A program made the position numbers and the translations under genes. The notes under the pieces were generated by a model. That model searched no databases. It saw nothing but the letters and a program-made list of their open reading frames with translations, and was not told the origin of the DNA. Positions 25,847 through 32,884 of a stretch of 43,228 nt of DNA are shown here, piece after piece; within the stretch, counting starts at the first letter, position 1, and the number at the start of each line of letters is the position of its first letter. The stretch is from the NCBI GenBank assembly GCA_028823175.1, contig JAPKBZ010000032.1:1-43228 (forward strand). Direction: 5' to 3'. The DNA comes from Myxococcota bacterium. Lineage in GTDB: Bacteria; Myxococcota_A; UBA9160; UBA4427.

Positions 25847-26269
25847 ATGGCAACCCTGTTTACCAAGATCATCGAAGGTGACCTACCGGGGGAGTTCGTT
25901 TGGAAAGACGAGTGCTGCGTGGCTTTTCTTTCAATCGCCCCGCTCAATCCCGGGCATACCCTGGTCGTTCCCCGAGTCGAAACTGAACACTGGATCGATC
26001 TCGATCCGGACGTTGTGGGACATATTTTTCAGGTTACCCAGTCGATCGGAAAGGCGATGGAGCAGGAATACGCCCCGGTGAAGGTCGGAACCATCGTCCT
26101 GGGGCTGGAGGTTCCCCACGTGCACGTGCACGTCGTCCCGGTTTGGAGCCCTACGGATCTCGATTTTCATAATGCCAAGGCGGGTACTCCCCCGGAAACT
26201 CTGGCTCGTGAAGCGGTGCGTATTCGAGGTGCCCTGGTGAAGCTGGGTTACTCCCAGGTCGCTGAGTAG
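25847..26269 (+). CDS. HIT-family hydrolase
   Basis: This 140-residue histidine-triad protein begins TLFTKIIEGDLPGEFVWKDE, the standard HIT opening, and has FLSIAPLNPGHTLVVPR. The triad HVHVHVV has His at 91, 93 and 95. HIT proteins of this group are nucleoside phosphoramidases or dinucleotide polyphosphate hydrolases. I chose the ATG at 25847, nine bases after GGAG, because the frame upstream to 25727 has no family similarity. An intrinsic terminator follows directly. It is divergent from the thiolase. Confidence 0.93.
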   Translation: MATLFTKIIEGDLPGEFVWKDECCVAFLSIAPLNPGHTLVVPRVETEHWIDLDPDVVGHIFQVTQSIGKAMEQEYAPVKVGTIVLGLEVPHVHVHVVPVWSPTDLDFHNAKAGTPPETLAREAVRIRGALVKLGYSQVAE

Positions 26270-26277
26270 GCAGCCTC

Positions 26278-26306
26278 GGACCCAGCGTGCAACGGGTCTT
26301 TTTTTT
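26278..26306 (+). terminator. Intrinsic terminator after the HIT gene
   Basis: GGACCC (26278-26283) pairs with GGGTCT (one G-U pair, 26294-26299), ten-base loop, and the 3' arm runs into eight T residues (26299-26306). It ends only 15 bases before the sulfotransferase ATG. Confidence 0.65.
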
Positions 26307-26320
26307 AAACGGAGCAACGC

Positions 26321-27589
26321 ATGACCACCCGGCCAGGGGATGTACGCATCGATGATTTGGGTGCGCCGATCTTTGCAACGGAGATCGAGCAGATGATGGG
26401 GGCCGTTGGCCCCCTAGCGAAAGCCATACCCTGGAAAATCGAGGCGGCCCTGGATCAAGCCGCCTCTGAGTCGGGGCTCGATGATTTTGGCGAGGATATC
26501 TACAGCGAGCCCCTCGCGGTTTTCCTGGAAGGCGCGCGCGTCGAAGGGGACCTTTCAGCCATGGGCGAGGTCATGGTCTGGGGGCAGGTCATCCAGTTCC
26601 TGAAGAATCGCCTTTTGGTCGAAGAGGAGTTCAAGCGGCATCCGGAGATCGCGGGCGAGGTGATTGACCGCCCGATCGTCATCGCTGGATTGCCGCGAAC
26701 CGGGACGACCCATCTCCATAACCTGATCTCTTCGGATCCGGCGCTTCATTTTCTGCCCTGGTGGGAGAGCCTGGAACCCCTACCCCCCCTGGCGGAGGCC
26801 GGGGGAAATTTTGAAGTGGACCCGCGCTGGCATAGAGCGGGCGAAGGCATCGCACTGCGAGATCGCATCATGCCGTATTTCAATCGTATGCATGATATGT
26901 GGCCCGACCATGCCCACGAGGAGATCCACTTGTTGGCGATCGGGGGCTCGACCATGTTTTTTGAAACCCTTGCGCCTTCTGAGCGCTGGAAAGAATATTA
27001 TTGCGGGACGGATCAGACCCCCTGGTACCGCTATATGCATCGGGTCTTGCAGTTGATTCAAGCCAGGCGAAAAAAGCCCGGGCGTTGGATTCTGAAATCT
27101 CCCCAGCACCTCGAACAGTTCGCGCCCTTGAGCCGAGTTTTCCCCGATGCGACCACCGTGGTGACCCACCGCGATCCGGTTTCGATTACGGCCTCCTTTG
27201 CGACCATGGCGACCTATAGCGCCCGGCTTTCGCTGAGGACGGTCGATCCGACGAAGGTCGGTGGCTATTGGGCGAAGCGCATCGAGGAAATGTTGCACGC
27301 GTGCGTCGACGACCGTGAGCTTCTCGCTCCAGAGCGTTCCCTCGACGTCCTCTTTCACGAGTTCATGGCCGATGACATGGCAACCGTCGCCGCCATTTAC
27401 GCCCTAGCCGATCAGCCGCTCGACTCTGGCGCCCGCCGCGCGATGGACTCGTTCATGCAAGACCATCCTCGGGGAAAGCACGGTCGGGTGCTCTACTCCC
27501 TGGCCGATTTCGGGCTTGTAGAAAAAGAGCGCAGGCAGGCGCTGAATTTCTACAGCGAACGGTTTGGGGTGGTGCAGGAGGGGAACTAG
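26321..27589 (+). CDS. Large-family sulfotransferase
   Basis: This 422-residue cytoplasmic protein has the PAPS 5'-phosphosulfate loop in VIAGLPRTGTTHLHNLI (GLPRTGTT at 123-130), and RWILKSPQHLEQFAPLSRVFP followed by VVTHRDPVSITASFA, which matches the 3'-phosphate-binding region. It belongs to the long sulfotransferase family that is common in Actinobacteria and lipid-degrading delta-type bacteria. The acceptor is probably a lipid or carbohydrate hydroxyl, but nothing in the sequence names it. GGAG is six bases before the ATG. The gene lies 15 bases after a terminator, so it needs read-through or a promoter inside the upstream gene. Confidence 0.9.
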   Translation: MTTRPGDVRIDDLGAPIFATEIEQMMGAVGPLAKAIPWKIEAALDQAASESGLDDFGEDIYSEPLAVFLEGARVEGDLSAMGEVMVWGQVIQFLKNRLLVEEEFKRHPEIAGEVIDRPIVIAGLPRTGTTHLHNLISSDPALHFLPWWESLEPLPPLAEAGGNFEVDPRWHRAGEGIALRDRIMPYFNRMHDMWPDHAHEEIHLLAIGGSTMFFETLAPSERWKEYYCGTDQTPWYRYMHRVLQLIQARRKKPGRWILKSPQHLEQFAPLSRVFPDATTVVTHRDPVSITASFATMATYSARLSLRTVDPTKVGGYWAKRIEEMLHACVDDRELLAPERSLDVLFHEFMADDMATVAAIYALADQPLDSGARRAMDSFMQDHPRGKHGRVLYSLADFGLVEKERRQALNFYSERFGVVQEGN

Positions 27590-27611
27590 CCACCCGTCGC
27601 CCAAAAAGCAG

Positions 27612-27640
27612 AGAACCCGGTGACGAAGTCACCGGGTTCT
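27612..27640. terminator. Bidirectional intrinsic terminator
   Basis: A perfect 13-base stem, AGAACCCGGTGAC with its reverse complement, closes a GAA loop. On the minus strand it is followed by CTGCTTTTTGG; on the plus strand by TGCTCTTG. It sits between the convergent sulfotransferase and phasin-like genes and probably ends both transcripts, the minus-strand one more strongly. Confidence 0.85.
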
Positions 27641-27700
27641 TGCTCTTGCGGTTGGGAAGTTGGAGTTTCTGGGAAGAACTCCGAGGAGAAGAACTTTGGT

Positions 27701-28150
27701 TTATGCCGAACCCTCGGTCGGGGTCGCGGTAGCCGCAGGGGTGGACGGGACCTTCGTTACCGAGGCCTCGGTGAGGGCCTGGTCGAGGGCCTTGAGCCGC
27801 CGGTTGATCCGATTCAGTTTCTTGTCGAGCTTGCTGATCTCACCCCGGGAGGCGATCTGCAGGCCACCGAGAACGGTTTTGATTCCGCTCTCGATCTGCT
27901 TCTCGACGCGCTTGCTGCGGCCCTCGAATTCCTTGGTCAGGTCGTTGCCCAGGGATTCCGCTCGCTTGACTAGGGGGAGCTTGCTCATTTCCTTGCGCAT
28001 TTTACGTACGCGCTTCTCGGCGTCCTTGCTGAATTTCTCACCGCGCTTCTCGAGTCTCTTCTGGGCCTTCTGAACCTCGTCCTCGACGGACTTGAAGGCG
28101 GACTGGATGCGGTCGAAGCCGTCTTCGATCATCGTGGTCTGCTGGGCCAT
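27701..28150 (-). CDS. Phasin-like coiled-coil protein
   Basis: This 149-residue, highly charged, helical protein is rich in Lys, Glu and Arg. Heptad-like segments are EDEVQKAQKRLEKRGEKF and LDKKLNRINRRLKALDQAL. The short Ala/Thr/Pro/Ser tail (PSTPAATATPTEG) resembles that of polyhydroxyalkanoate granule-associated proteins. There is no signal peptide or membrane segment. I call it phasin-like on composition and length; other coiled-coil scaffolds remain possible. AGAGGA precedes the ATG. It has its own strong promoter with palindromes (28254-28383) and a perfect terminator downstream, so it is a single-gene, tightly regulated unit. No PHA synthase gene is in the window. Confidence 0.6.
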   Translation of the reverse strand: MAQQTTMIEDGFDRIQSAFKSVEDEVQKAQKRLEKRGEKFSKDAEKRVRKMRKEMSKLPLVKRAESLGNDLTKEFEGRSKRVEKQIESGIKTVLGGLQIASRGEISKLDKKLNRINRRLKALDQALTEASVTKVPSTPAATATPTEGSA

Positions 28151-28253
28151 TTTTTCCTCTTCTTTCGGGGCTCGCTGGCTGTGCGTTCAAGGGGGCAGCG
28201 AAGAACTTCCCGAGTGGGGTCCGCCTGGGGCGGGACCGCGTTTGCTTTATGAT

Positions 28254-28262
28254 TGCGACGCA
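28254..28262. promoter_or_regulatory. Palindrome TGCGACGCA at the expected transcription start
   Basis: A nine-base perfect palindrome (TGCG-A-CGCA) with the same GACGC/GCGTC half-site as the operator in the promoter spacer. It lies about where transcription of the phasin-like gene should begin. Confidence 0.35.
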
Positions 28263-28266
28263 GAGC

Positions 28267-28295
28267 ATCATAGACGCAATGCGTCATCGCGTCAA
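28267..28295 (-). promoter_or_regulatory. Sigma-70-type promoter of the phasin-like gene
   Basis: On the minus strand TTGACG (28295-28290) is followed by exactly 17 bases and TATGAT (28272-28267). This is close to consensus. It predicts a start near 28260 and a leader of about 110 bases before the ATG at 28150. Confidence 0.75.
28273..28285. promoter_or_regulatory. Operator-like palindrome inside the promoter spacer
   Basis: GACGCA-A-TGCGTC is a perfect six-base inverted repeat with one centre base, placed between the -35 and -10 of the phasin-like gene. A repressor there would block RNA polymerase. A related sequence lies at 28368-28380. Confidence 0.55.
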
Positions 28296-28364
28296 GTTGG
28301 CCCCTATTTTAATGAAACAGTAACTAAAACAGATGGATAGGGACTACCCGGGGGGGGGCGAGAA

Positions 28365-28383
28365 TCTGACGCGTTGCGCCAGA
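28365..28383. promoter_or_regulatory. Second operator-like palindrome or fabH 3' hairpin
   Basis: TCTGACGC-GTT-GCGCCAGA has eight-base arms with one imperfect pair. Its core GACGCGTTGCGCC matches 11 of 13 bases of the promoter palindrome read on the minus strand. It lies 70-88 bases upstream of the phasin -35 and 32 bases after the fabH stop. As RNA from fabH it could form a stem with one G-U pair, so a 3'-end role is the alternative. Confidence 0.45.
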
Positions 28384-28414
28384 GGGGGCCTGGGCTCAGG
28401 GGACCGTCCGCGCT

Positions 28415-29431
28415 CTACCAGCGGAGAATCGCGCTTCCCCAGGTGAAGCCCGACCCGAAGGCCGTCAGGGCGACGATCTGGCCCGGCTTCAGTTTTCCGT
28501 TGCGCGCGGTCTCGGCGAGGAGCATGGGGATCGAAGCGGCCGAGCAGTTCCCGTAGCGCTCGATATTGCTGAAGGTCCTCTCGGGCGTGATCTCCAACTT
28601 CTGGGCGACGAATTCGTTGATACGGAGGTTGGCCTGGTGGAAGAGGAAGAGGTCGACGTCATCGATCTTGATGCTCGCAGCCGCGAGGGATTCCCTCAGA
28701 ACCTCGGGCATGCGGGTGACGGCGTGCTTGAAGACATAGCGGCCGTCCATGGAGGGGAAGTGGAGTTTCTTGTCGATCATCTCATGGGTGAGTCGACAAG
28801 GTGCATGCCCCGACGATGGGGCCTCGATCCAGAGCCGGCGGGCGTGCTTGCCCTCCGCGTGTACTGTGGCGTTGAGCAACCCCGCCGGATCGTCTTCGTC
28901 CTCATTGGCTTCGAGGATGACAGCCCCGGCACCGTCTCCGAAGAGCACCGAAACATCTCGACCCTCGGTCGTCAGATCGATCCCGGTCGATTGCACTTCA
29001 CAGCCCACCACCAGCACGCGCCGAGATTTTCCAGACAGGATGAGGCCGTCGGCAAAGTTGAGGGCATAGATGAAACCGCTGCATTGAGCCCGCAAGTCGA
29101 TGCACGGTACGTTGCCCGCCTTGAGTTGCTCCTGGAGAAAAAAGGATGTTCCGGGAAAATCGTGCTGGGAGGAAAGTGTGGCGAGGAGGATGAAGTCCAA
29201 GTCGTCGACCTCAAGGCCAGCCGCTTCCAGGGCCTGCTCGCACGCTGCTTGGGCGAGGTCGGCGGGCATCTGCCCGGGCTCGACGAAGCGGCGCTCGCGG
29301 ATTCCCGTGCGCTGCTGAATCCACTCGTCGGAGGTATCCATCAACTTGGCCAGATCGTCGTTGGTGACAACCCGTTCGGGAACGTACATGCCCGTTCCGA
29401 CTACTTTGGATCGGATCGATCGATTCACCAA
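28415..29431 (-). CDS. fabH: 3-oxoacyl-ACP synthase III (KAS III)
   Basis: This 338-residue condensing enzyme has the typical FabH opening VVGTGMYVPERVVTNDDLAK and TSDEWIQQRTGIRERR. The nucleophile is Cys117 in LRAQCSGF, and the catalytic His265 (FHQANLRI) and Asn295 (YGNCSAASIP) are present, so the triad is intact. FabH condenses acetyl-CoA or a branched acyl-CoA with malonyl-ACP to start fatty acid synthesis. The isolated copy next to hflX rather than in a fab operon allows a specialised role such as secondary lipid synthesis. The start is TTG at 29431 or GTG at 29428, with GGGGGA upstream. It is 32 bases after hflX. Confidence 0.93.
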   Translation of the reverse strand: MVNRSIRSKVVGTGMYVPERVVTNDDLAKLMDTSDEWIQQRTGIRERRFVEPGQMPADLAQAACEQALEAAGLEVDDLDFILLATLSSQHDFPGTSFFLQEQLKAGNVPCIDLRAQCSGFIYALNFADGLILSGKSRRVLVVGCEVQSTGIDLTTEGRDVSVLFGDGAGAVILEANEDEDDPAGLLNATVHAEGKHARRLWIEAPSSGHAPCRLTHEMIDKKLHFPSMDGRYVFKHAVTRMPEVLRESLAAASIKIDDVDLFLFHQANLRINEFVAQKLEITPERTFSNIERYGNCSAASIPMLLAETARNGKLKPGQIVALTAFGSGFTWGSAILRW

Positions 29432-29463
29432 TGGATTCCCCCCAGTCCTGGATCTACGGATGC

Positions 29464-31158
29464 TCAGTCGTCGCTTAGCGAGTAGTCGTCGGTCAGCGAA
29501 TGACTACCCTCGGCCGCCAGCTCCTCGCCCCAGAGTATATCCTCTGCGGCGCGTAACAATTCGAACAAACCCTCGCCTGCCAGAGCGGAGACCGCCACCC
29601 CCCCGTAGCGCTCGGCCACAGCCGCGCCCTCCCCCTCAGGGAGCCGGTCGATTTGGTTGAAGACCAGCAGCTCGGGTTTCTCGTTGAGTTCGACCCTGTC
29701 GAGCACATCCCGGACAGCGCTCATCCGGCGTTCGAGATCGGGGGCCGTGGCATCGACGACGTGGATCAACAGGCTCGCGTCCCGCATTTCCTCGAGGGTC
29801 GCGCGGAACGCGGTCATCAAATCCGGGGGGAGGTCTCGAATGAAGCCCACGGTATCCGTGATGATGACCTCCCGATCCCTCGGGAAGCGGAGGCGGCGGG
29901 AGACCGGGTCGAGGGTTGCAAAAAGTTTATTTTCGACGAAGACATCGGATTGAGTTAGGGCGCGGAGCAGGGTGCTCTTGCCGGCGTTGGTGTAGCCCAC
30001 GATGGAGAGCACCGGCACTTCACGCTGTCCACGTCGCTGTCGTCTTCCCTGGCGCTGGGCGGCGAGTCGCTTGAGATCCTTCTCCAGGCGTGTGATGCGA
30101 TTTCGCACTTTTCGGCGATCGCTTTCGAGTCGACTTTCGCCGGGGCCCCGCCCGCCGATGCCGGCCCCCAAGCGGGAGAGCGAGAGGTCGGCACGCTGCG
30201 CGAGGCGCGGCATTCGGTAGCGGAGCTGGGCGAGTTCGACCTGCAATTTGCCGTCCGCCGTGGTGGCGCGCTGGGCAAAGATGTCGAGAATCAGCTGGGT
30301 CCGGTCGATGACCCTCAACTCCATGCGCTGGGAGAGGTTTCGGGCCTGGCCGGGCTCAAGGTTCTGATCGAAGATCACCAGATCGATGTCCTGCTGGAAG
30401 CAATGGACGACCAGGTCGGAAAGCTTTCCCGTACCCACCACGGTTTTGGGGTCGGGCTTGTTGCGGTTCTGGGTGATGACGCCGGCAACCTCGACGCTCG
30501 CCGTGCGGGCGAGTTCCTTGAGTTCATCCAGGTGTGCTTCGAGGGTCTCGCGGTCTCTCCCGGCGCTGATCGAGACGAGTAGTGCTCGCTCGCTCCCCGC
30601 GACTTCGTGGGCGCCCGTAGCCCGCGCCAACTCGTTTTCGAGGTCCCTGATGTAGACGTCGAAATCGATATCGAGCTCGGCGGGGTGGCTCGGTGGAAGC
30701 AGTTCGGTCGCTCGGTCATCCTCGTTGGCCGGAGCGAGAAAGGCCGTGTGGGCCATGCCGGGTAGGCCGTCGTCCAAAACACCGATGCTCACCATGGCGT
30801 CGAGGCGAAGAACGGCGAGGTCGGTCAGGTCATCTCGGGAGAGGCCCTCATCGGCGAGGTGCGTATGGATGCAGCGCAGCCCTCGGAGCCGGCCACGGCC
30901 CGCTCGGATGCGACCCCAATCGGGCAATTCGATTGCCCGGGCATCTCCGACCATGACGTGCTGGATATCCCCTCGTCGATCCGCGAGAACGCCGACCTGT
31001 CTTCGGATGTCGTGGCTGATCTCGGTCAATTGCCGAGCGAACTCGTTGCTCACCAGGCGGTCGGCGGGGAGCCGACGCTGGAAGAGACGCTCGAGTTGGC
31101 GGACTTGGCTGGCCTTGAGGCCGCGGGTATTGCCGAAGACCTGAATGGGAGACTCCAA
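29464..31158 (-). CDS. hflX: GTPase HflX, long form
   Basis: This 564-residue ribosome-associated GTPase splits stalled or stressed 70S ribosomes. The N-terminal extension (GLKASQVRQLERLFQRRLP, VMVGDARAIELPDW, GLRCIHTHL) of about 180 residues precedes the usual HflX domain. The HflX domain has VVGTGKLSDLV, GAGIGGRGPGESRLE, a basic linker, P-loop GYTNAGKST at 388-396, TATLDP-like FATLDPVSRR, DTVGFIRDLPP and NQID. Typical HflX of E. coli is about 426 residues; the long form is seen in Myxococcus-like lineages. The frame opens with TTG at 31158 and no clear ribosome-binding site. It is divergent from glmU and precedes fabH. Confidence 0.95.
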   Translation of the reverse strand: MESPIQVFGNTRGLKASQVRQLERLFQRRLPADRLVSNEFARQLTEISHDIRRQVGVLADRRGDIQHVMVGDARAIELPDWGRIRAGRGRLRGLRCIHTHLADEGLSRDDLTDLAVLRLDAMVSIGVLDDGLPGMAHTAFLAPANEDDRATELLPPSHPAELDIDFDVYIRDLENELARATGAHEVAGSERALLVSISAGRDRETLEAHLDELKELARTASVEVAGVITQNRNKPDPKTVVGTGKLSDLVVHCFQQDIDLVIFDQNLEPGQARNLSQRMELRVIDRTQLILDIFAQRATTADGKLQVELAQLRYRMPRLAQRADLSLSRLGAGIGGRGPGESRLESDRRKVRNRITRLEKDLKRLAAQRQGRRQRRGQREVPVLSIVGYTNAGKSTLLRALTQSDVFVENKLFATLDPVSRRLRFPRDREVIITDTVGFIRDLPPDLMTAFRATLEEMRDASLLIHVVDATAPDLERRMSAVRDVLDRVELNEKPELLVFNQIDRLPEGEGAAVAERYGGVAVSALAGEGLFELLRAAEDILWGEELAAEGSHSLTDDYSLSDD

Positions 31159-31266
31159 AATCAGCGGAATGCGAGGTGATGGGAACTTCCCCCTTAGCTC
31201 CGGAAGAAGTGGGGCAGAGCCTAGGAGTGCCCTCGCGGCCGGGCAAGAAGCGGAAAGGCGGCAAGA

Positions 31267-31304
31267 AACCCTTTGTCCCCGCGGGACATCAAAAAAGGGA
31301 GGGT
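31267..31304. promoter_or_regulatory. Long hairpin in the hflX-glmU divergent region
   Basis: The inner stem TGTCCC-CGC-GGGACA (31274-31288) is nested in outer arms CCCTTT (31269-31274) and AAAGGG (31294-31299) that continue toward AACCC/GGGTT. It lies in the divergent region, 130 bases before the glmU start. Confidence 0.35.
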
Positions 31305-31394
31305 TCTGGGGCCGGCCGCGTTCGATAAGCGTGGGTTGCGGTTACTCTCGCTTGGGCTTCGGGTCCCGGATACCGATACAAAACAAGGCATTGG

Positions 31395-31414
31395 CGGGCG
31401 ACCGAGGTCGCCCG
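31395..31414. promoter_or_regulatory. Perfect 20-base palindrome in the glmU leader
   Basis: CGGGCGACC-GA-GGTCGCCCG has nine-base arms. It ends 20 bases before the glmU ATG, just ahead of its GGGAGAGG ribosome-binding region. It may be an operator, or a leader hairpin controlling access to the ribosome-binding site. Confidence 0.5.
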
Positions 31415-31434
31415 AGGGAGAGGTCTTCTCAAAC

Positions 31435-32829
31435 ATGGCGCGCGCGCAAACCGTGCACGAGATTGCAGTGGTGGTCCTCGCCGCGGGGCAGGGAACCCGC
31501 ATGCGCTCGGATCGCGCAAAGGTGCTGCACGAGATCTGCGGCGTGCCCATGCTGGGGCACGTGCAAAAGGTCGCCCGGGCGCTGGATCCCCAGCGCTTGA
31601 TCGTCGTGGTGGGCCGCGAGGCCGAGGCCGTGACCCAGGCTTTTGGGGACAGCGCCGAGTTCGTCCTCCAGGCCGAGCGCAAGGGGACCGGACACGCCGC
31701 GATGGTCTGCGAGGAAAGCTTGGCCGATTTCGAAGGCGATATTTTGATCCTCTACGGGGATACGCCGCTGCTCCGTCCAGAGACCCTGCTGGAGATGCGC
31801 GCTCTCAAGGCGGAAAAGCAGGCCGACCTCGTCGTCCTCACGGCCCTCGGAGATATTCCCGGACGCATCGTTCGCGACGCCGAAGGTCGCGTGGCGAGGA
31901 TCGTCGAAGCCCAGGACGCCACGCCCGAGGAACTGGCGCTCGAGGAGCGAAACACGGGGGTTTATCTGGTCTCCTCGAAACTGCTCTGGGACGGGCTTGG
32001 GAAAATCGGGGCGGGCAACGCCCAGGGCGAATATTACCTGACAGATATTGTGGGCTACGCCGTAGAGACGGGCCACGCCGTCGAGGGCCTTCGGGTCGAA
32101 GACTCCGAAGACTGTCTGGGGATCAACGATCGCACCCAACTCGCTGAGGCAAGTCGGATCATGCGCCGACGCATCAATGAGAACCTGATGGCGGATGGGG
32201 TGACCTTGGTCGATCCCGAAACCACATATATCGACGCCACTGTCGAAATTGGGGTCGACAGCGTGATCGAGCCCGGCTGCTGCATTTATGGTTCGACGCG
32301 CATTGGCAGGGGCGTCGTGGTGAAGGCGAATTGCTATATCGAGGATAGTCGCTTGGACGATGGCGTTGTCTTTGGCCCCTACTCGCATCTGCGGCCACAA
32401 TCGCACCTGATGGATGGCGTCAAAATCGGCAATTTTGTCGAAGTGAAAAATTCGACCCTGGGGCCCGGAAGTAAATCGGCTCACCTGACCTATATCGGCG
32501 ATGCCGATATAGGTTCCAATGTGAATTTCGGTTGTGGGTCGGTGGTGGTGAACTATGACGGGTACGTCAAGAGCCGCAGCAAGGTGGCGGACGGCGCCTT
32601 CATCGGTTGCAACGTAAACCTGATCTCGCCTGTGAGTATCGAGGCCCGGGCGTTCCTTGCCGCGGGATCGACGATTTCCCAGGACGTGCCCGAAGATGCG
32701 CTGGCAGTCGCTCGGGCTCGGCAACGGAGCATTGAGGGGTGGGTCGCTCGGAAAGAGGGACGCCCCTACAAAAAAAAGAACCCAGGCGCCGAATCCAAGG
32801 ACAAAACGGACGACAAGGAAGAGGCCTAG
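31435..32829 (+). CDS. glmU: Bifunctional GlmU: N-acetylglucosamine-1-phosphate uridyltransferase / glucosamine-1-phosphate acetyltransferase
   Basis: The protein has 464 residues and makes UDP-GlcNAc for peptidoglycan and lipopolysaccharide. The N-terminal uridyltransferase has VVVLAAGQGTRMRSDRAKVL, ERKGTGHAAMV and ILYGDTPLL. The C-terminal left-handed beta-helix has GPYSHLRP, GNFVEVKNSTLG, HLTYIGDADIG and FGCGSVVVNYDG. Size agrees with E. coli GlmU (456). The ATG at 31435 lies after GGGAGAGG; the open frame upstream to 31273 has no family similarity. The C-terminus is a charged Lys/Asp/Glu tail. Its stop is 55 bases before glmS, and the two form an operon for successive hexosamine steps. 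Confidence 0.97.
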   Translation: MARAQTVHEIAVVVLAAGQGTRMRSDRAKVLHEICGVPMLGHVQKVARALDPQRLIVVVGREAEAVTQAFGDSAEFVLQAERKGTGHAAMVCEESLADFEGDILILYGDTPLLRPETLLEMRALKAEKQADLVVLTALGDIPGRIVRDAEGRVARIVEAQDATPEELALEERNTGVYLVSSKLLWDGLGKIGAGNAQGEYYLTDIVGYAVETGHAVEGLRVEDSEDCLGINDRTQLAEASRIMRRRINENLMADGVTLVDPETTYIDATVEIGVDSVIEPGCCIYGSTRIGRGVVVKANCYIEDSRLDDGVVFGPYSHLRPQSHLMDGVKIGNFVEVKNSTLGPGSKSAHLTYIGDADIGSNVNFGCGSVVVNYDGYVKSRSKVADGAFIGCNVNLISPVSIEARAFLAAGSTISQDVPEDALAVARARQRSIEGWVARKEGRPYKKKNPGAESKDKTDDKEEA

Positions 32830-32884
32830 GCAGAGTGATCAGGATCGGTCGACCGAATCGGAGCGACCCAGGGGAATCAAGCTC

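Noticed and set aside
28350..28358. Run of nine G residues upstream of the phasin promoter as a regulatory or phase-variation tract
   Set aside because: It lies outside any coding frame and far from the -35 spacing; a homopolymer this short in GC-rich DNA needs no special explanation.
32830..32884. glmS ribozyme in the glmU-glmS spacer
   Set aside because: The spacer is only 55 bases and shows no ribozyme core; such ribozymes are typical of Firmicutes.
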